Shown piece after piece: positions 53,901 through 64,000 of a DNA stretch of 64,000 nucleotides (its first letter is position 1; each line of letters starts with the position of its first letter). The stretch is from Hirundichthys speculiger (Eukaryota > Chordata > Actinopteri > Beloniformes > Exocoetidae). The stretch is from contig JAGFBZ010000170.1 in assembly GCA_018398805.1 (NCBI GenBank), positions 1 through 64,000 of the forward strand, in the 5' to 3' direction. A model generated the notes under the pieces. The model saw only the letters and a program-made list of their open reading frames with translations. It did no database searches and had not been told where the DNA came from. The translations under genes and the position numbers were made by a program.

Positions 53901-55780
53901 GCAAATAGGCCACAGGGACTGAATTTGTTTTTAATATTTTATTGTCTGGTTTACGTGACCCAGAAATGGCTTTGTTTTATAATGAAGGACTGGACTTTCT
54001 GTTGTCATTACACATCTGTGCCACTAGATGGAGCCGCACTGCAGTAACCAGCTAGAGAACAGCAGGACAGTGAACACATGGAGCAGATCTGATGGAACAT
54101 GGAGGAATGACGCGATCGTCTTGAACAAAGGGGTTTGAAAGTTTGTTTTTTTTTTTAGACAGAATTGTTAATATTGCTACCTGAGTTGCTACCTGAACTG
54201 TAAAGTTCACTGATTTTTACCGTTCTCCATGTCTGTTTTAGTTTTACCTCCCAAATATTTTCCGGTTCTGCAGCAGCCAGTAACAGACTTTTCAAAACAA
54301 AAGCACGTGAGCAACATGCATTAACGCGTGAATAAAATAAATGTCGGCGTTAATAAATTAATGCGATAATAACGCGTTAACTTGCCCAGCCCTAAAATAA
54401 AATAAAAGGACAACCGTGTTTCCAAGGGTTGCGGTGCACGCGTCCCAAACAAACCCAAAGTCGTGGTTCAAAAGTGCGGAGTTAAAAACGCGGCTGTGAG
54501 CGTGACTCGGCGGTCTTACCGGGCTGAGTGGTGAAGTGCGTGGTCGAGTCGTTCGCCGTGGCCTCCGTGAAGCAGTGGATGGATATCGGCTGGTCAACGA
54601 TGAAGAGTCTGCTTATCACGTCCCATTCGTGAGGCCAGAGCAGAGCTATACTGTGCAAGAAAAACAGCACATCATGAGACCACAAGAGCAAATAATGATA
54701 ACAAATAATGATAATAAATAAATAAAATAAAATAAAATAATAAATAAATAAATAATAATAAATAATGATAACACTGATACCCGTATTTATCATACCCATT
54801 TTATTTATCATAGCCATTTCTTTTTTTATACCTTGTAAATACTTATTTTATATATTTTTTTATATTCTTTATTGTGATATCGTGCTTTTGTGTTTCTCTT
54901 GTTTTTCTCTCCTGCTGCCATGTGGAGCTGCTAAACTGATTTTCACAGTTAATGTTGGTAACAATGTGAACAGTGACAATAAAGGATTTGATTTTTTTTT
55001 TTTTGATTTCCCTAAAACAGAGAGGAGGTTTCCCTCATTTAAGGATTTACTGAAAATAAATGTTAACTAATAAGAGAATGTGAAGACAGCCTCACTGCTC
55101 CCAGGGCTGGAAGTAAAAATAAATCCGGAGCCTGAACTTTTTTAAGGGGGTGCAGTGGATCCAACGCATACACATTATAGGCAATTTGGCAAACAACTTT
55201 TTGTCATTGTGCTTAGTAATGTACAAGATGACCTTCAATTTAAATGTGAATTTTAGAAAAGTAAAGGTTATTAAGTTCTAAGTGAAGACATGTGAAACTT
55301 CAATTAATAATCAATTAACACCAATTAATCTGATTCATTTAACAACCATTTAATTCAGTAAAGGGCAATTTGTACAAAAAAAATTCTAACTTTTTTATCA
55401 TTTTTGTTCAAAACAATGGCTAATTAAATTATAGGAAACACATTCCACTTGGTCTTGACTCGTCTCCTCTTTAACATATTTGCAGAGGCAGTTCTGTTAT
55501 TCCTCTGGATGCATCATCATCAAAAAAGTGAACCATTACATTCAGTATTTTTCCACGTTTTGGGTGGTTGCTTCATCACATTTAGAGAAAACATCCATCC
55601 TTTGAGCTGATCAGACAAGGCAAGATTATTTGTAGAGCACATTTCGTGTACAAGACAATTCATGTTGCTTTATATAAAACACGGACGTTTCTCGACCTCT
55701 CGTGCTACGTCATGTTTGTTCATATAACTGGCCTGCTGACTGGAATCGGGCAGTTTTTTTAAAGCATTTTTTATCAACGG

Positions 55781-55825
<45 letters not shown>

Positions 55826-58800
55826 GACGTACGAGCGGTTGAGCGATTGTAAATGATAAATCACGTTCCGCAATAAAAGAACACAAACGTATTTTCAAGT
55901 CACAAAATTGATGAGTCACCGGGGGCGCTACGTCTGCTACGTCCGCGTTAACGGCGTGGGCGTTGGAGCGCGCGGACTGCTGCTTTGTGGCCGGTGACGA
56001 CCTTTTTAGCCGCTAGCTTCTTAGAGCACAACACATAAATACAGGTACCAGGCTCCCTTAGCTTCTGTTAGCCAAACGGCTAACAGTCTCCACCCTTGTC
56101 CTCCATCCTGCCCAGAGACACTTGTTGCCTCCATTCAAACAACCAGCGGCTCACTTCGGATGCTGCGTTCAAGACCACTCAGAGATAACGTGTTTGTATG
56201 TTTTTTTCCTGAATCATAGTCAAACGCCGGAGATCCGGTAGAATACTTTAAGATTACACCTGAGGCCCTTCAGGACGGGTTCAGTCATTCAAAAACACTT
56301 AGATTAAGCAGAACTCACTGTCGGGCCTCTCCGCTGATCAGCGAGTCGTAGGTGAACATGAAGCCCCCGTGGGGACAGAGCAGCAGGGTGTTGCCCACAT
56401 TAGACACCGGAGAAGACTTCGTGGGCCTCCTGAAGAATTCACATCCAAATCAGTGGAAAAAAAAAAAGGACCGAGATTTAAGTTTACCTGCAGCCACACT
56501 TAAAATTAAGAAATTACAAAATCAAATACGTTCCTTAAATTAGTTTCTCTTTTTATTTGCAAGCTCAAGATATCTCATGTTTTTTATAGTTAATATAGAT
56601 TGATTTTTGGATTTCAGACCATGCGACATATTCGTTCAGACAGCCGGGAGGTCTTGAAGTGGTGGCGGCACGTGATCTGACGTTCTTTTTTTTCACGACA
56701 GGATTTGATTAAAGGAAAGGAGAAAGTACATGAGATATCTTGGGTTCATGCTGAGAACTAAAAGTCAAAGGGAGTGTAAAAATAACTTTCTGAAATGAGC
56801 TTTTAATCAAGGTTCACAGCTTTTTTTTCCTGAGAGTTTTCTTCAGCGAGCACGGCCACAACATTTTTTTTTTTTTTCGTTGCAGGAACAAACATACCTG
56901 ATGAATTTTCTCCACTCGTTCACAAAAAACAGAGGGACGATGTAGAGCACATCCGTGCCCTGGAGGAACAGGACAGAGGGGTGAGAACGATCACAAAGAG
57001 CCGCGGACACGGAGAGCGGGCGAAACTTAGCGTTTACCTGAGGCCACTTTGTGAGCGTGGGCCGGTTCTTTTCATGGAAGAGGTTGAGCAGCTGGTTCTT
57101 CTGGTCGAGGGCCATCATCTTACTGACGGCCTCGTTGTCCTTCTCCTCCTGCTCCAGCGTCTGGACGCACCAACAGGAAGAGCTTCAGCTTCACAGCAAA
57201 CAAAGCGACAACTCAAACAGAACCACCACAGTCCCTGACTGAGGCTTGCGAATGGGTCAGGGGTTAAAAAGGTGAGAAGTATGGGCCGGGTGGTACTGCA
57301 GGTGGCCGTGAGAGGTCATTAAAGTTAAACAAATATGTTTTAAGTCCTTGATCTTTTTAAAATATGTTTTTATTAACTGTAAAATATTCATGAAATGATT
57401 TAAAAAAACACTAGGATGTAATAAAACAAACCAGTTAAGTGTTATTCTACCGTCATCTTAATTTAATATGTCACCTTATTTGTTGACCGCTCACATTAAT
57501 ATCAGAACGTAGCTTCTAGTCCTGTATGTTGACCTCAGTTGTGATTAAATAATTGGGGGGAGACTATGAAATCAGTTTTATTTGTTCTCAAGTTCCGTTT
57601 TAATTTTTTTTCATTTTCGGTTTTTAATTTCTGAGAATTCCGTTTTAAGCATTTTATGCAAATTTAACCCCAAGACAGTAGTGCTGGGCAATATGACGAT
57701 ATATATCGTGGGGACAATATAAAAGTGTATATCGTGCCATTTCTCTTCTATTGTTTCTAACCTAATTTTATCAATTATTACAGCAAATATGTCATTAAAT
57801 AACCTGCAACGATAAATTTAAAAGAATCATATCTACCTCTACAAAGTAGCCTTTTATGTTTGCACTTTTATTCATGGTTAATGCCTTAAACAGAGTTCTC
57901 TTCAAAACCCTGATGTTTACTTTAGACACTTTATATTGGTTTGCAAACTTTGCACTACAGGTTACAGATTTTCAGAAAAGTTGAAAAATAATTTGTGTTT
58001 ATTTTTATAGCTGAACTTCAGTTGCAAAAATGTGTTTTTTCCTCTCAGAAACTGTTGTTCACTTTAAAAAAAAATGTGAAAGCTACTGTACCTCGTACCT
58101 ACCTGTTTTTGCTGCACTAAAATGTATGTTTTGTGACAGTTCAGCTAAATGTCCTTTCAAAATAAAGTTGAAAAGTAAGCAATGAAATTTTTGTCAAACT
58201 TTTCAGAGAATAACTGAAAACATACTGTATTATGGTATATCGTGATATATATCGTTATCGTGATATAAAATAGTCCATATCGTGATATATGATTTTTTTC
58301 CATATCGCTCAGCACTACAAGACAGTATATAAAGTAATAAAATATAGGCAATTTATGCAATTATAACTGTAAACTATAATGTTTTCATACTTTTAAACAT
58401 ATTGTGTCCAACAAAACATTTGTTTTTTTTTTTGACAAACAAAAAAAATTCAAAAGTTCTTTTTGTGTAATAAATAACTAAGAAAAAAAAAAAACTCAAA
58501 TAGGTAAAATCCATTTAAAGTGCAAAAAAGAAAGAAATTGCAACAGCAGTAAACTAATCATTTTAGCTTGTACCTGATATAAACTGTGTCAAAATCTATA
58601 TTTACTATAGTTTAAGTAGATACTATGAAATCCAAAGCACTGAACACTGGTTGTGTGTCCGTGTGTTTTTTATCTGAAAGTCCCAGATAGTTGGTGTCCT
58701 CCCAGTAAACACGCTCTGGTCGTCTATAGTTTAACTGGTGATCAAGCCTTTTAAGACGATCTCTGGCATTTTCTCAGGGGTTCAACTGAGGCCAAATCAC

Positions 58801-61800
58801 GCTTTTTATACAAGAGTTAATTCCAGAGGTAGAGTCGTTTGTGCACGTGCACATGTGACCAGGTGGACGCGCATTGATGCCATTTGGACGCGCTCTTGTA
58901 CGCGCCGACATGCGGGTTGCGTTTGAAGAAAAGTTTGCGGGTTTCTGCAAATTGCCGTTCAGTTCTGTCACATTTAGAGTGAATTCTGTTTTTAATCTCC
59001 AATTCCGTGATGGCGGATTCCACAGGGCCCTATTGAACGTTAGCTGTAGCGAAAAACAGTAACTTTGTTTTACCGCAAAACATGAAAACGATTGAAACCA
59101 TAATTGACCAAATTCAATCCACTAGTAAATGCAGGTGAAGTAAATGTGAGTGAAGCTAAGCACATCAACCTAGTCACGGTTGAAAAACGAACACGTCCGG
59201 CATCTTCGCCAGAGTCTACCCACCATGCACTGCCGACACGGCTCCTGGTTTTGGGTGAACTCGGGGGCTTTGGGGAAATATTCTCTCAGCTTGGTCCAGA
59301 CGTCTGCAGATACCAGCTTCCGCTCAGACTCCAGGATACTGAGGCCTCCTGCGGCGACAGGAAAACACGAGTGACATCACAGAGCCACGTAACGTTGTTA
59401 CTGTACACGTTCGATACCGCGTCACCGCCAGGCGGCGCTGAGCAGCAGAGCTGGCGTGACGTACCGTGGCTGCAGACGATGTCTTTGTTGAACGTCTTGA
59501 TCTCATCCTCCGCCCTCCCGGAAAGCTCTGAACTGAACTCTGCAATTGATCACATGACCAAGAGTGGTGACACAGCGAGGAAAAATGCAGCGTTGAATTC
59601 TCAACTGAAAATGTCTGAAGCGGTTCGGTGCAGCGATGTGGATTGTGAGTGCTTAGATCACGTGTGTCAAACAACAAGGCCCGCGGGCTAAATGTGGCCC
59701 CGTCACGTCATTTTATGTGACCCTCAAGAGCTTGGGCCATTATTGGCTTAAATTTCAAACCAATATTTTAAGACTTAAAATAAGCTTACACAGCTTTTCT
59801 TTTCTTGAATTTCCCCCTTGGGGGATTAATAAAGTATTTTTGAATTAGAATTAGAATTTAAAGCACATATTGACAACTACATTTCCCATCATGCATTTCT
59901 TCGTTACCCACAACGATAACGGTAGCTATGAGCAAGACAATTTTTCAGAACTGATGAATTTAAGAAAAACCTTTACAAACTAGCCCCAAACCTGCCCAAG
60001 AAAAGAGAAATTGAATGCTCAAGGAAGGCAGTTTCATCAGCAACAGGAACGTTTGTATCTCAAGATGAAAAAGTTTAATCCTGGTCAGGCATTTTGACAC
60101 CAAACACCTGAGCTAAGTATGCTAAATTTAGCCTACAAGAAAAACAAAGAACCACTTCTGCTTCCGAAACCAAGCTAATGGATACTCTAACAACCACAAA
60201 CCCTGAGGTTTAATATAATAATGACTTAAATGTTTGAAACTTGAAAACATAATAAATCCAGAAACCGTTATTTAACAATATAATAAGGTGTAGTTTAATT
60301 TATTTTGATTTTCATTGCATTTTGTTACATTCATGCTGTCAATCTGGCCCTTCGAGGGCCACCATGATGTTGATGTGGCCCTCAGTGGAAATGAGTCTGA
60401 CACTCCTGACTTAGATGGAGGAACAGGAGGGACTTGGGGAGGAAAAAAATCCTCCACTTTTAAGTTGTTTTTTTTTAATGTAGGCGTCAGATTTAGTTTA
60501 AGGGGTAATAGAAAGCAACGTAGGCATCATTCCTCTTTACTGCAATTTTTTTTTTTAGGCCCATCACTGTTTTCCTTGAATGAATAGTTTCATTTAGGGA
60601 AAATCATTACTTTGCTAAAAAAAAAAAAAAAAAAAAAAAAATCAGGAGAGGCCGTGATAAACGGACAGATCCGTCTGGATCGGCACAAACCCGGCGTGCG
60701 GCGCTCACCCATGCTGTTGTTGGTGTGCGGGCCCTGGCCGTTGGTCTGGCTGTTGCTGTGTTTGCTTTCATCCTCCTCTTCTTTCAGCTGCTCCAAAGCC
60801 AACTGCCTCCAGCTGCGCAGGGACGCCTTCCCCACCCAGCAGCCCTCGCCACTGAAACGAGCGTGCAACACATCGGGACAAGCGTAAGCCGACCTGGGCT
60901 CGAGGCCGGCGACCGTACGTCACTCGGGCGCGTTTACCTGAGCGGCCGCTTGACCATGTTGGCGACTTCCTTGTAGTCTTCGTTGAGCTGGTTTTTCAGC
61001 CGCAGGACTCGGCACCGCTGGCTGACACACTCTCTGCACAAGGAGGAGCCTGGACACAAACGCCAAATAAACAATCAGCGTCCAAACCACCAGGCCGCAG
61101 ATAACGTCAATACTTTCAGCTTCCAGTAAACTAGTGGGGGCAGGCGATTTAATCAAACACAGCTGAAATGAAAATCCTCGTACACAGGAAGTACCATCTC
61201 TGTTCCAGAAACATGGTTTAAATAAATAATTTAATTGATTAACCAATAATAAAAAAAAAAAAAAACCTGCATCCTGCAACAACAAATTGCCTTATTGGGC
61301 AGCAAGGTTAGCCAGATGTTTTATTGACACACAGGGTGAAAAATCTGTGCTTTGGATCGCTGTCCTGATGCCTCCTGTGGCTGCACAAACAACCCCAAAT
61401 CATCACACTTCCACCACCGTGCTTGACAGCTGGTCTGAGGCGTTATTGAAATACCGTTTGGTTTTCTCCAAACACGGTTCTGGGCGTTGAAGCCAAACCG
61501 CCGTGGTCTCATCTAGTGCTGGGCAATATGACGATATATATCGTGGGGACAATATAAAAGTGTATATCGTGCCATTTCTCTTCTATCGTTTCTAACCTAA
61601 TTTTATCAATTATTACAGCAAATATGTAATTAAATAACCTGCAACAATAAATTTGATAGAAACATATCTACTTCTACAAAGTAGCCTTTTATGTTTGCAC
61701 TTTTATTCATGGTTAATGCCTTAAACAGAGTTCTCTTCAACCCTGATGTTTACTTTAGACACTTTATATTGGTTTGCAAACTTTGCACTACAAGGTTACA

Positions 61801-62935
61801 GATTTCAGAAAGTTGAAAAATAATTTGTGTTTATTTTTTTATAGCTGAACTTCAGTGCAAAAATGTTTTTTCATCTCAGAAACTGTTGTGCACTTTAAAA
61901 AAATGTGAAAGCTACTGTACCTCTGTACCTACCTGTTTTTGCTGCACTAAAATGTATGTTTGTGACAGTTCAGCTAAATGTCCTTTCAAAATAAAGTTGA
62001 AGAGTAAGCAATGAAATTTTTGTCAAACTTTTCAGAGAATAACTGAAAACATACTTTATTATGGTATATCGTGATATATATCGTTATCGTGATATAAAAT
62101 AGTCCATATCGTGATATATGATTTTTTCCATATCGCCCAGCACTAGTCTCATCTATTATTCCAGAAGTCTGGCGGTTCGCTCAGACGCAGCTTTGTTAAC
62201 TTCGGTCAAGCTTCTATGTTGTTTTTTTTCTTCTGGGAACCCTTTCAAACAAACTGTACTCGTTCAGGTCCTCTTTAACATTTAAACTGCTCAAAGAGGA
62301 ACTGTTAAATAGTTTTGTGTTTGAATCTGAGGTAACCTTTCTGGCACAGCAGCTCCCGGGAAGACTGACAACTGCATTTAATGTTTTCCACTTGTGAATA
62401 ATCTTTCAATGACCAACTCCAGACAGTTTGGAAATGGTTTTATAGCTCTTTCCACGGTGATGTGCAGCATTAGTTGCCTCTCCGATTGTCTTTCCCTCCA
62501 GATGTTGGTCAACACAAAACCTGCAAACCTGCCACATGCAAACACAACTTCAAAGAGAGAGAGGGGTATTAACCTCTGCACAGCACTGTACAAACACATC
62601 AAGGATATCTTTTGCCTGCATGTGCAAACTGACTATTTGCAGAACTTTGACCCTCTGACATGGTGGAAGTGTGACTGGATGCACAAAACCTCAACAGTTC
62701 TGAAGAAGTTCACGACGTGAGGCGCTGGACTAACCGTCTAGCCTGGGCCCGCCGCCGTAGCGTTTGTAGAGGAGGTCTGCAGCTTGCAGGGAAATCCTCT
62801 TGCAGTCTCCCACCTGGTCTGGGTGCAGCTTGCCGTGGGAACAAAGGAAAAGGGAAGTGTCGATCTCCTTGGTCGCCGTGGAGTTGTCGAGCCATTTCTT
62901 GAGCCAGTCAAGGGGGATAAACTCGTACTGCTCGC
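50964..62935 (-). CDS. usp48: ubiquitin-specific protease 48, C-terminal half (16 exons)
   Basis: Nuclear deubiquitinase; the window holds only the region after the protease core. Exons 5' to 3': 62735-62935, 60938-61049, 60709-60851, 59465-59539, 59224-59348, 57038-57160, 56898-56959, 56319-56429, 54520-54650, 53402-53508, 53193-53306, 52838-53023, 52633-52758, 52477-52525, 51255-51281, 50964-50986. All phases join, giving about 570 codons, matching human residues about 460-1035. First [18 protein letters not shown] ... [10 protein letters not shown]. Second: [17 protein letters not shown]. Third: [28 protein letters not shown]. Then [11 protein letters not shown], an acidic linker, [20 protein letters not shown] and the ubiquitin-like domain ([28 protein letters not shown]), ending GLLGH. 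Catalytic Cys/His box exons lie beyond 64000. Donor at 59224 (GTGGGT) was chosen over a nearer GTAGAC by phase. Confidence 0.95.
51282..52476 (-). other. usp48 intron with A-rich low-complexity sequence
   Basis: Contains A runs (51295-51320, 51364-51382, 51850-51870) and a repeated AAACAAGTG/CACTTGGTAAG phrase. A plus-strand open frame of 132 codons (52083-52481) is present but not recognised and overlaps the exon at 52477. Confidence 0.4.
53592..54394 (+). mobile_element. family B hAT-like element, copy B3
   Basis: Ends TAGGGCTGGGCAACGATAAA and AACTTGCCCAGCCCTA. Perfect 8-bp duplication AAATAAAA at 53584-53591 and 54395-54402, though in an A-rich target. 803 bp, shorter than B2 by internal deletion. 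Confidence 0.88.
54780..55010 (+). mobile_element. LINE-like 3' tail
   Basis: Ends GTGACAATAAAGGATTTGAT plus a T run, the style of fish L2-type 3' ends, preceded by TGCCATGTGGAGCTGCTAAA. A short AAATAAAATAATAA repeat precedes it (54715-54770). Confidence 0.4.
55083..56318 (-). other. usp48 intron, little recognisable
   Basis: AT-rich. Holds an unusually long T run at about 55779-55820 and a CpG-rich patch at 55915-56000 that includes GGGGGCGCTACGTC. No exon or repeat family seen. Confidence 0.4.
55779..55820. repeat. poly-T tract, about 40 nt
   Basis: Uninterrupted T run; length in an assembly is unreliable. Confidence 0.9.
57250..57560. repeat. family J repeat, copy J2
   Basis: Second copy of the repeat at 38165-38530, same orientation, with small deletions. 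Confidence 0.65.
57679..58317 (+). mobile_element. family F hAT-like MITE, copy F2
   Basis: Ends TAGTGCTGGGCAATATGACG and CATATCGCTCAGCACTA. Perfect 8-bp duplication CAAGACAG at 57671-57678 and 58318-58325. Confidence 0.93.
58326..59223 (-). other. usp48 intron, no feature seen
   Basis: AT-rich, with A and T runs near 58418-58500. Open frames at 58738-59062 have no splice or similarity support. Confidence 0.4.
59661..60410 (+). mobile_element. non-autonomous hAT-like element with GGCCC ends
   Basis: Left end CACGTGTGTCAAACAACAAGG then CCCGCGGGCTAAATGTGGCC; right end GTGGCCCTCAGTGGAAATG and GTCTGACACTCCTG. Flanks GCTTAGAT and ACTTAGAT match 7 of 8. Includes the LINE-like tail CCCCCTTGGGGGATTAATAA near 59813. 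Confidence 0.6.
60619..60642. repeat. poly-A tract
   Basis: About 24 A, 70 bp from a usp48 exon. Confidence 0.9.
61270..62700 (-). mobile_element. Tc1-like element remnant (F3 inserted)
   Basis: Reverse-oriented Tc1-type text: AACCCCAAATCATCACACTT, CCACCGTGCTTGACAGCTGG, TTTGGTTTTCTCCAAACACG, then GTCTCATC, continuing after F3 with ATTATTCCAGAAGTCTGGCG. Heavily decayed; the far end near 62700 is approximate. Confidence 0.6.
61514..62145 (+). mobile_element. family F hAT-like MITE, copy F3
   Basis: Ends TAGTGCTGGGCAATATGACG and CATATCGCCCAGCACTA. Perfect 8-bp duplication GTCTCATC at 61506-61513 and 62146-62153. Inserted in the Tc1-like remnant. Confidence 0.93.
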
Positions 62936-63029
62936 CTACGGAGAGAGAGAGAGAGCGAGGGGACACGTCTTAACGCGAAGACCATCCAGTCGTCCTCGTC
63001 TCTGTACGTTAGCTCTGCATTTGTACATA

Positions 63030-63125
63030 TACCATATTTTCACGACCATAAGGCGCACCTTAAAGTCTTAAAATTTCTTAAAAAGGGGCGGGGCGCCTTA
63101 TAAAGCGATGCACCTTATGTGTGCG
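63030..63125. repeat. AAGGCGCACCTT-type repeat fragment
   Basis: ACCATATTTTCACGACCATA and AAGGCGCACCTTAAAG resemble the repeat nested in G2 (21948-22115). A widespread fish repeat motif; ends not defined. Confidence 0.45.
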
Positions 63126-63224
63126 CTGAGCTCCAAAATCTGTAAACGTTGAGTGACATTTCCTGCCGACACGCCGCTTATATAGAGGAAAGGCTGACGT
63201 GATAGGAGGACAGCGTGAGAACTA

Positions 63225-63690
63225 GCGGATGGGCATAATTAATTGATTAATCGATGATTGATCATTAAGAATTTGGTCGAAGACATTCATTTTCGTCGAT
63301 GAACCGAATGTTTTTTTTTTTTTTAAACAATCTGAATGTAGGTTCTCAGTGCACGTCCTCAAACAATGTGATGCATTTCACTGTGCCACCGATAGAAATT
63401 TGGCAACAGGGGGCAACATTTCACCATCACTCTAACCTGGCTTGGCTGAGTTGTTACATGCGAGCTTCTATAGGTCGTCGCCTAATCATGAAGCGGTCGC
63501 GGTGAAGTGTGGCGTGGGACCATCTTTCGTTTAGAAAATGAGCCAAGTGTACTGCAATCACTGCAATGCAAATTACAAATACAATTAATCGACAACGACA
63601 ATGATGTATCACTTGAACAACGCGCATCCAAGCCTTGTAAAGGACGGTGGAGGCAGTTCATCTCAGCCTAGCCTAGCCTAGCCTAGCCTC
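63225..63690 (+). pseudogene. degenerate BED-finger fragment of a hAT element
   Basis: Frames near 63480-63660 read AWDHLSFRK, a stop, then SQVYCNHCNANYKYN, another stop, then STTTMMYHLNNAHPSL. This is the BED pattern C-x2-C ... H-x4/5-H with two in-frame stops. Upstream are ATTAATTGATTAATCGATGA motifs like hAT termini, and a (CCTAG)n run follows at 63666-63689. Confidence 0.6.
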
Positions 63691-64000
63691 AACTCGGTGT
63701 TAGCATAGACCAGGAGCTGCAGCGCACATCGAGCACACAACAAGCGCATCTTTTTAAGAAACAAAAAGCCTGTAATACTGGCGCCTTGATATAAATTGTC
63801 ATTGTTAAGTAGTCTCCTCGATATCTCTTGTTTTATTATCGTTGTTTTTTTTAAAGAAAAGAAACAGGAAATGTCACGTTATTGTCGAACACAAACATCC
63901 GGGCCACTGAACACATCTGGGCATGCGCGGGCCATAGCAACCATAGCAACCAGGCCAAAGGGGAAAACAAACGTCACGTCCGATATCGAGAATAATTGTG

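Noticed and set aside
58738..59062. Small gene on either strand in the usp48 intron
   Set aside because: Short frames with no recognised domain and no splice support.
1..64000. tRNA, rRNA or other structured RNA genes
   Set aside because: Scanned for tRNA B-box-like words and rRNA-like blocks by eye; none convincing.

Overview
The window looks like nuclear DNA of a ray-finned (teleost) fish. Genes are split by GT-AG introns into short vertebrate exons, four vertebrate protein families are recognisable, and the introns are packed with short DNA transposons, LINE remnants, minisatellites and CA/GT microsatellites typical of fish. No bacterial, plasmid or viral gene organisation was seen.

Layout. 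(1) 2470-13135, plus strand: 3' part of an ataxin-7-like gene, best match ATXN7L2, the SAGA deubiquitinase-module subunit family; its 5' exons lie before the window. (2) 16916-25175, plus strand: complete three-exon CYB561D1-like cytochrome b561 gene. (3) 30113-45277, minus strand: eleven-exon BTB zinc-finger gene, best match ZBTB40. (4) 50964-62935, minus strand: sixteen exons coding for the C-terminal half of USP48 (DUSP domains and ubiquitin-like tail); the protease domain lies beyond base 64000. Genes 1 and 2 are tandem, 2 and 3 converge, 3 and 4 are tandem on the minus strand. From general knowledge, human ATXN7L2/CYB561D1 are neighbours at 1p13.3 and ZBTB40/USP48 lie near each other at 1p36.12, so this window seems to join two conserved blocks.

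The rest is mostly mobile DNA. I found repeated families by comparing copies inside the window and named them locally A to K. Several have exact 8-bp target-site duplications and TAG...CTA-type inverted ends, as hAT elements do (A, B, E, F, H). Family D (five copies) has long AT-rich inverted ends and what looks like a 6-bp duplication. Family C (three copies) carries a short Myb/SANT-like reading frame. Orphan BED-finger and THAP-like exons sit in other elements without a transposase core. Elements are nested: B in A, E in D, C in B, F in a Tc1-like remnant.

Tandem arrays are also prominent: 17 bp (1-1812), 18 bp (about 19520-20335), 45 bp (about 34959-37385, growing out of a LINE stop codon), 53 bp (about 40795-41690) and several small ones. 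The points most worth a second look are a (TG)n tract replacing the polypyrimidine tract of a ZBTB40 zinc-finger exon, an overlapping upstream ORF on CYB561D1, a 15-bp stop-codon-containing repeat at the CYB561D1 C-terminus, the Myb/SANT ORF of family C, and single-base frame breaks in two GC-rich coding exons. Exon edges were read by hand and may be off by a base or two.
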